This document shows, piece after piece, positions 33,503-35,492 of a stretch of 35,492 bases of DNA. This stretch comes from CABQCM01 sp965145485 (GTDB lineage Bacteria; Bacillota; Clostridia; Oscillospirales; Acutalibacteraceae), in the NCBI GenBank assembly GCA_965145485.1, contig CBCTCU010000029.1, forward strand, positions 1-35,492. Reading direction: 5' to 3'. The first letter of the stretch is position 1, and each line of letters begins with the position of its first letter. The position numbers were made by a program, and so were the translations under genes. Under the pieces are notes generated by a model that worked only from the letters and a program-made list of their open reading frames with translations, was not told where the DNA came from and made no database searches.

Positions 33503-34624
33503 TCACGCCTTAAAATACATGTAATCCTGGCAGCGGATCATGCCGTTGTAGAGTTTGCGCCGTTTGTCGGCAGGCCGCCCGAAAAGCTTTTCAAAGCCCT
33601 CGTGGGGGCTGATGATGGAGTAACGGTAGCCGTGCTTTTTTTCAAATACCCTTCCCATCACGCGGTAAAGCTCCTCGGCCGCGCGCAGGTCCAGCAGCCG
33701 CTCGCCGTAGGGCGGGTTGCAGATGACCACCCCGCGTGGGGTGGAGGGGGCAAAGTCGCGGATATCGGCGACGTCGGCCCACAGGCAGTCCTTCACCCCG
33801 GCCTTGACCGCATTGGCCCGCGTCAGCTCCACCGCTTCGGGCGACAGATCGCTCCCCACGGCGCGAAAATCGTTCCTTTGGATGGATTCGAGGCATTGGG
33901 ATCGCTCCTGCCGCCAAATATCCGCGTCGAGGCAGCCCCATCGTTCTGCGCTGAAGGACCGGCGCAGCCCAGGCGCTATGTTTTTGGCCAGCATCGCCCC
34001 CTCGATCAGGATGGTGCCCGACCCGCAAAAGGGATCGTACAATACGCTGTCATGGTACAGGCGGGCGAGGATGGCCATGCCGGCGGCGAGGGTTTCCTTC
34101 AGCGGCGCGAGGGTGGAGCGCTCGCGATAGCCCCGCTTGTGCAGCCCCGCGCCCGAGGCATCCAGGCTGACGGTGGCCTGGTTTTTGAGGATGGAGAAGC
34201 GCAAAGCGTGCACCGGCCCGGTTTCCTCAAACCAGTCTTTGCGGTAGTGCTGCCGCAGCCGCTCAACCGCGGCCTTTTTGACGATCGACTGACAGTCGGG
34301 GATGCTGTGCAGAGCCGATTCGATCGACCAGCCTTTGACCGGGAAAGCGTCGAGGGAGCCGATCCAGTCCTCCAGGGGCAGCTTTTTTACCCCTTCGAAC
34401 AGTTGGTCAAACGTAGCGGCCGGAAAGGAGCCGAGCACGACCTCGACCCGCTCGGCGCACCGCAACCAGAGGTTGGCCCGCGCGAGCATCGCTTCGCCGC
34501 CTTGAAACAGCACCCGGCCGTTTTGGGTCTCGAGTTGCTCAGCGCCCAGCTTTTTGAGCTCGTCGGCCACCAGCCCCTCCAGCCCGAACAGGCAGGGGGC
34601 GCAATAATGGATGATGGAATTCAT
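33503..34624 (-). CDS. THUMP-domain class I RNA methyltransferase (RlmL N-domain/YpsC-like)
   Basis: 373 residues from ATG at 34624, with AAAGGATAG upstream. The N-terminal ~155 residues hold a ferredoxin-like and THUMP RNA-binding region (FGLEGLVADELKKLGAE at the start, as in the family). Residues ~160-370 are the Rossmann methyltransferase with motif I DPFCGSGTILIEGA (197-210), GSDLSPEAVELTRANA and the amine-methylating NPPYGERL. This is the RlmL/YpsC family that makes N2-methylguanosine in 23S rRNA (RlmL) or related RNA targets; the exact guanosine cannot be read from sequence. It has its own promoter. Confidence 0.88.
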   Translation of the reverse strand: MNSIIHYCAPCLFGLEGLVADELKKLGAEQLETQNGRVLFQGGEAMLARANLWLRCAERVEVVLGSFPAATFDQLFEGVKKLPLEDWIGSLDAFPVKGWSIESALHSIPDCQSIVKKAAVERLRQHYRKDWFEETGPVHALRFSILKNQATVSLDASGAGLHKRGYRERSTLAPLKETLAAGMAILARLYHDSVLYDPFCGSGTILIEGAMLAKNIAPGLRRSFSAERWGCLDADIWRQERSQCLESIQRNDFRAVGSDLSPEAVELTRANAVKAGVKDCLWADVADIRDFAPSTPRGVVICNPPYGERLLDLRAAEELYRVMGRVFEKKHGYRYSIISPHEGFEKLFGRPADKRRKLYNGMIRCQDYMYFKA

Positions 34625-34656
34625 AGGTCTATCCTTTCATAACCGTGATACTGTTA

Positions 34657-34685
34657 ACTATAGCACACTCCGCGCGGCCTGTCCA
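34657..34685 (-). promoter_or_regulatory. Promoter of the RNA methyltransferase gene
   Basis: On the minus strand, TGGACA (34680-34685), 17-base spacer, TATAGT (34657-34662), about 30 bases before the start codon. Confidence 0.65.
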
Positions 34686-34754
34686 TGCTCAAACGCGTCA
34701 GGATGGCGGCTGTATCGCTATCCTTGGCAGTAGGAGAAGAAAACCATTTTTGTT

Positions 34755-34783
34755 CTTTACTTTTTTCCAGCCATGCCTTATAA
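34755..34783 (+). promoter_or_regulatory. Promoter of the riboswitch transcript
   Basis: TTTACT (34755-34760), 17-base spacer, TATAAT (34778-34783). Transcription should begin near 34790, about 30 bases before the riboswitch. Confidence 0.82.
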
Positions 34784-34817
34784 TGATGTCGTATCAAAAA
34801 CAGGTTGCGTACAAAGC

Positions 34818-34910
34818 AGTAAAAGGGAGTAGCGGGCGGCTTGGCCGTAGTACTTGGCGTCAATACGATGATGATCATCCGCCAATGCATTTAAACCGCC
34901 AGACTTTTAT
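34818..34910 (+). ncRNA. Probable yybP-ykoY (Mn2+) riboswitch aptamer
   Basis: The segment reads AAAAGGGAGTAGC (34821-34833), which matches the hallmark GGGGAGUAGC loop of this class with one G fewer. A second hairpin follows: TTGGCG (34854-34859), an asymmetric bulge TCAATAC, GATGA-TGA-TCATC, then CGCCAA (34880-34885), as expected for the P3 arm with its CGUCAAUACG-type bulge. The 3' strand CCGCCAGAC (34896-34904) matches the closing GC-AGAC element. The closing helix TAAAAG (34820-34825) with CTTTTA (34904-34909) uses the 5' arm of the terminator that follows, so aptamer folding would prevent termination. This class senses Mn2+ and controls Mn2+ export genes. Assigned from memory of the consensus, not from a covariance search. 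Confidence 0.72.
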
Positions 34911-34948
34911 TATGATTGAATTGGGAATCATAATAAAAGTCTTTTTTC
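34901..34948 (+). terminator. Riboswitch expression-platform terminator
   Basis: A perfect 17-bp stem AGACTTTTATTATGATT / AATCATAATAAAAGTCT (34901-34917 with 34926-34942), 8-base loop, then TTTTTCTT. Its first nine bases are shared with the aptamer closing strand, the standard layout of a mutually exclusive switch. Confidence 0.92.
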
Positions 34949-35108
34949 TTGCCGCGCAAGACGCGCAAAGCAGCCGCGGCCGCCGGCCGCAACCCATCCG
35001 GGGCAAGCAGGGCGTATGCCGGTATGCCGCTTCGCGCCGCCGCATCCCCCTTCGTCCTTCAGGGCGTACGGTGGTTGTGCCGTGTGCTGGCCGCGTTGAA
35101 TCCCCGGT

Positions 35109-35492
35109 GGGGAAATGCCGGCACTAGGCGGTTGCACTGGCCGAAAAGCGGCGCGCCGGCTGATTCCCTGCTGCCGCAGGACCGGCAACGGTACACGGCA
35201 GGCCTCTCCTGCTGCGGGAGCGGAAAACGGTTTGGCGGTTCCCCTCCGGCGGGGAAATGCCGGCGTTGGGCGGTTGCACTGGCCGAAAAGCGTGCCGGCT
35301 GGTTCCCTGTTGCCGCGGGATTGGCAAACAGTGCATGGCGGGCCTCTCCTGCTGCGTGAGCGGGAAACGGTGTGGCGGTTCCCTTCCGGCGGGGAAATGC
35401 CGGCGTCGGGCGGTTGCACTGGCCGAAAAGCGTGCCGGCTGATTCCCAGCTGCCGCAGGACCGGCAAACGGCGCGCGGCGGGTCCCTCCTGC
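35109..35492. repeat. Tandem ~141-bp GC-rich repeats running off the window end
   Basis: GGGGAAATGCCGGC starts units at 35109, 35251 and 35391 (periods 142 and 140); the third is cut by the window end, and a degenerate part may precede 35109. Each unit has GCGGTTGCACTGGCCGAAAAGCG, read here as GCGGTTGCACTGG plus CCGAAAAGCG, then GCCGGCTGATTCCC or a variant, CTGCCGCAGGACCGGCAA or a variant, and GGCCTCTCCTGCTGCG. The region from 34949 to 35108 is GC-rich with no gene. No frame keeps phase in a protein-like way. Confidence 0.82.

Noticed and set aside
34645..35127. A plus-strand open frame across the riboswitch
   Set aside because: It spans a promoter, the aptamer and a perfect terminator and has no ribosome-binding site; RNA structure explains the region better.
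24353..35492. The two tandem repeat arrays as possible CRISPR arrays
   Set aside because: Units are ~136-142 bases with no short repeat/unique spacer alternation and no cas genes in the window.

Overview
The window looks like the chromosome of an anaerobic, hydrogen-evolving member of the Clostridia. The reasons are a complete HydA/NuoF/NuoE-type [FeFe]-hydrogenase operon with a linked sensory-type hydrogenase module, a dockerin-bearing secreted polysaccharide-active protein, clostridial-type phage lysis genes, and Gram-positive lipoprotein and ribosome-binding signals. Most of the window is GC-rich. The first ~7 kb contains AT-rich blocks, which suggests transferred DNA.

Region 1 (1-6.9 kb) is an array of Rhs/YD-repeat C-terminal modules. 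Three near-identical copies of the last ~300 bases of an Rhs core (1-319, 2583-2882, 4023-4341) each lead into a different AT-rich C-terminal 'tip' followed by a small membrane or lipoprotein gene, probably the matching immunity gene. The first tip looks like a lysozyme/lytic-transglycosylase-like domain. The other two are hydrophobic and unrecognised. Modules 2 and 3 have no convincing start codon and look like orphan (silent) cassettes. A small two-helix membrane protein is duplicated (3527, 6134), and two lipoprotein genes end in the same hairpin terminator.

Region 2 (7.2-10.2 kb) is a lysis-type cassette: a coiled-coil/membrane XhlA-like protein, a Hol44-like holin, a zinc amidase endolysin with C-terminal wall-binding domains, then a membrane-anchored metallophosphoesterase. 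No phage structural or replication genes are visible. A tRNA-Gly(CCC) gene follows on the minus strand.

Region 3 (10.8-20.6 kb) is a hydrogenase locus read rightwards. A promoter with a long structured leader precedes a signalling module: DRTGG protein, anti-sigma-like ATPase, sensory-type [FeFe]-hydrogenase homologue, second DRTGG-like protein and PHP-domain protein. A second promoter precedes the catalytic module: NuoE, a second ATPase, a thioredoxin-like ferredoxin, NuoF and HydA. It ends in a strong terminator. The catalytic genes should couple NADH and ferredoxin oxidation to H2 formation. The signalling genes probably sense redox or H2 state.

Region 4 (21-28.2 kb, minus strand) holds a DUF368 (PopT-type) membrane protein, the glycolytic genes pgk, tpiA and gpmI separated by unusually long GC-rich spacers (one with three tandem ~136-bp repeats), and the tRNA methyltransferase trmL. 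Region 5 (28.5-34.6 kb) has a 1,143-residue secreted protein with a dockerin and two pectin-lyase-fold domains, an azlCD amino-acid exporter pair and a THUMP-domain RNA methyltransferase. Region 6 (34.7 kb to the end) has a promoter, a probable yybP-ykoY (Mn2+) riboswitch with terminator, and then more than 500 bases of ~141-bp tandem repeats instead of the expected gene.
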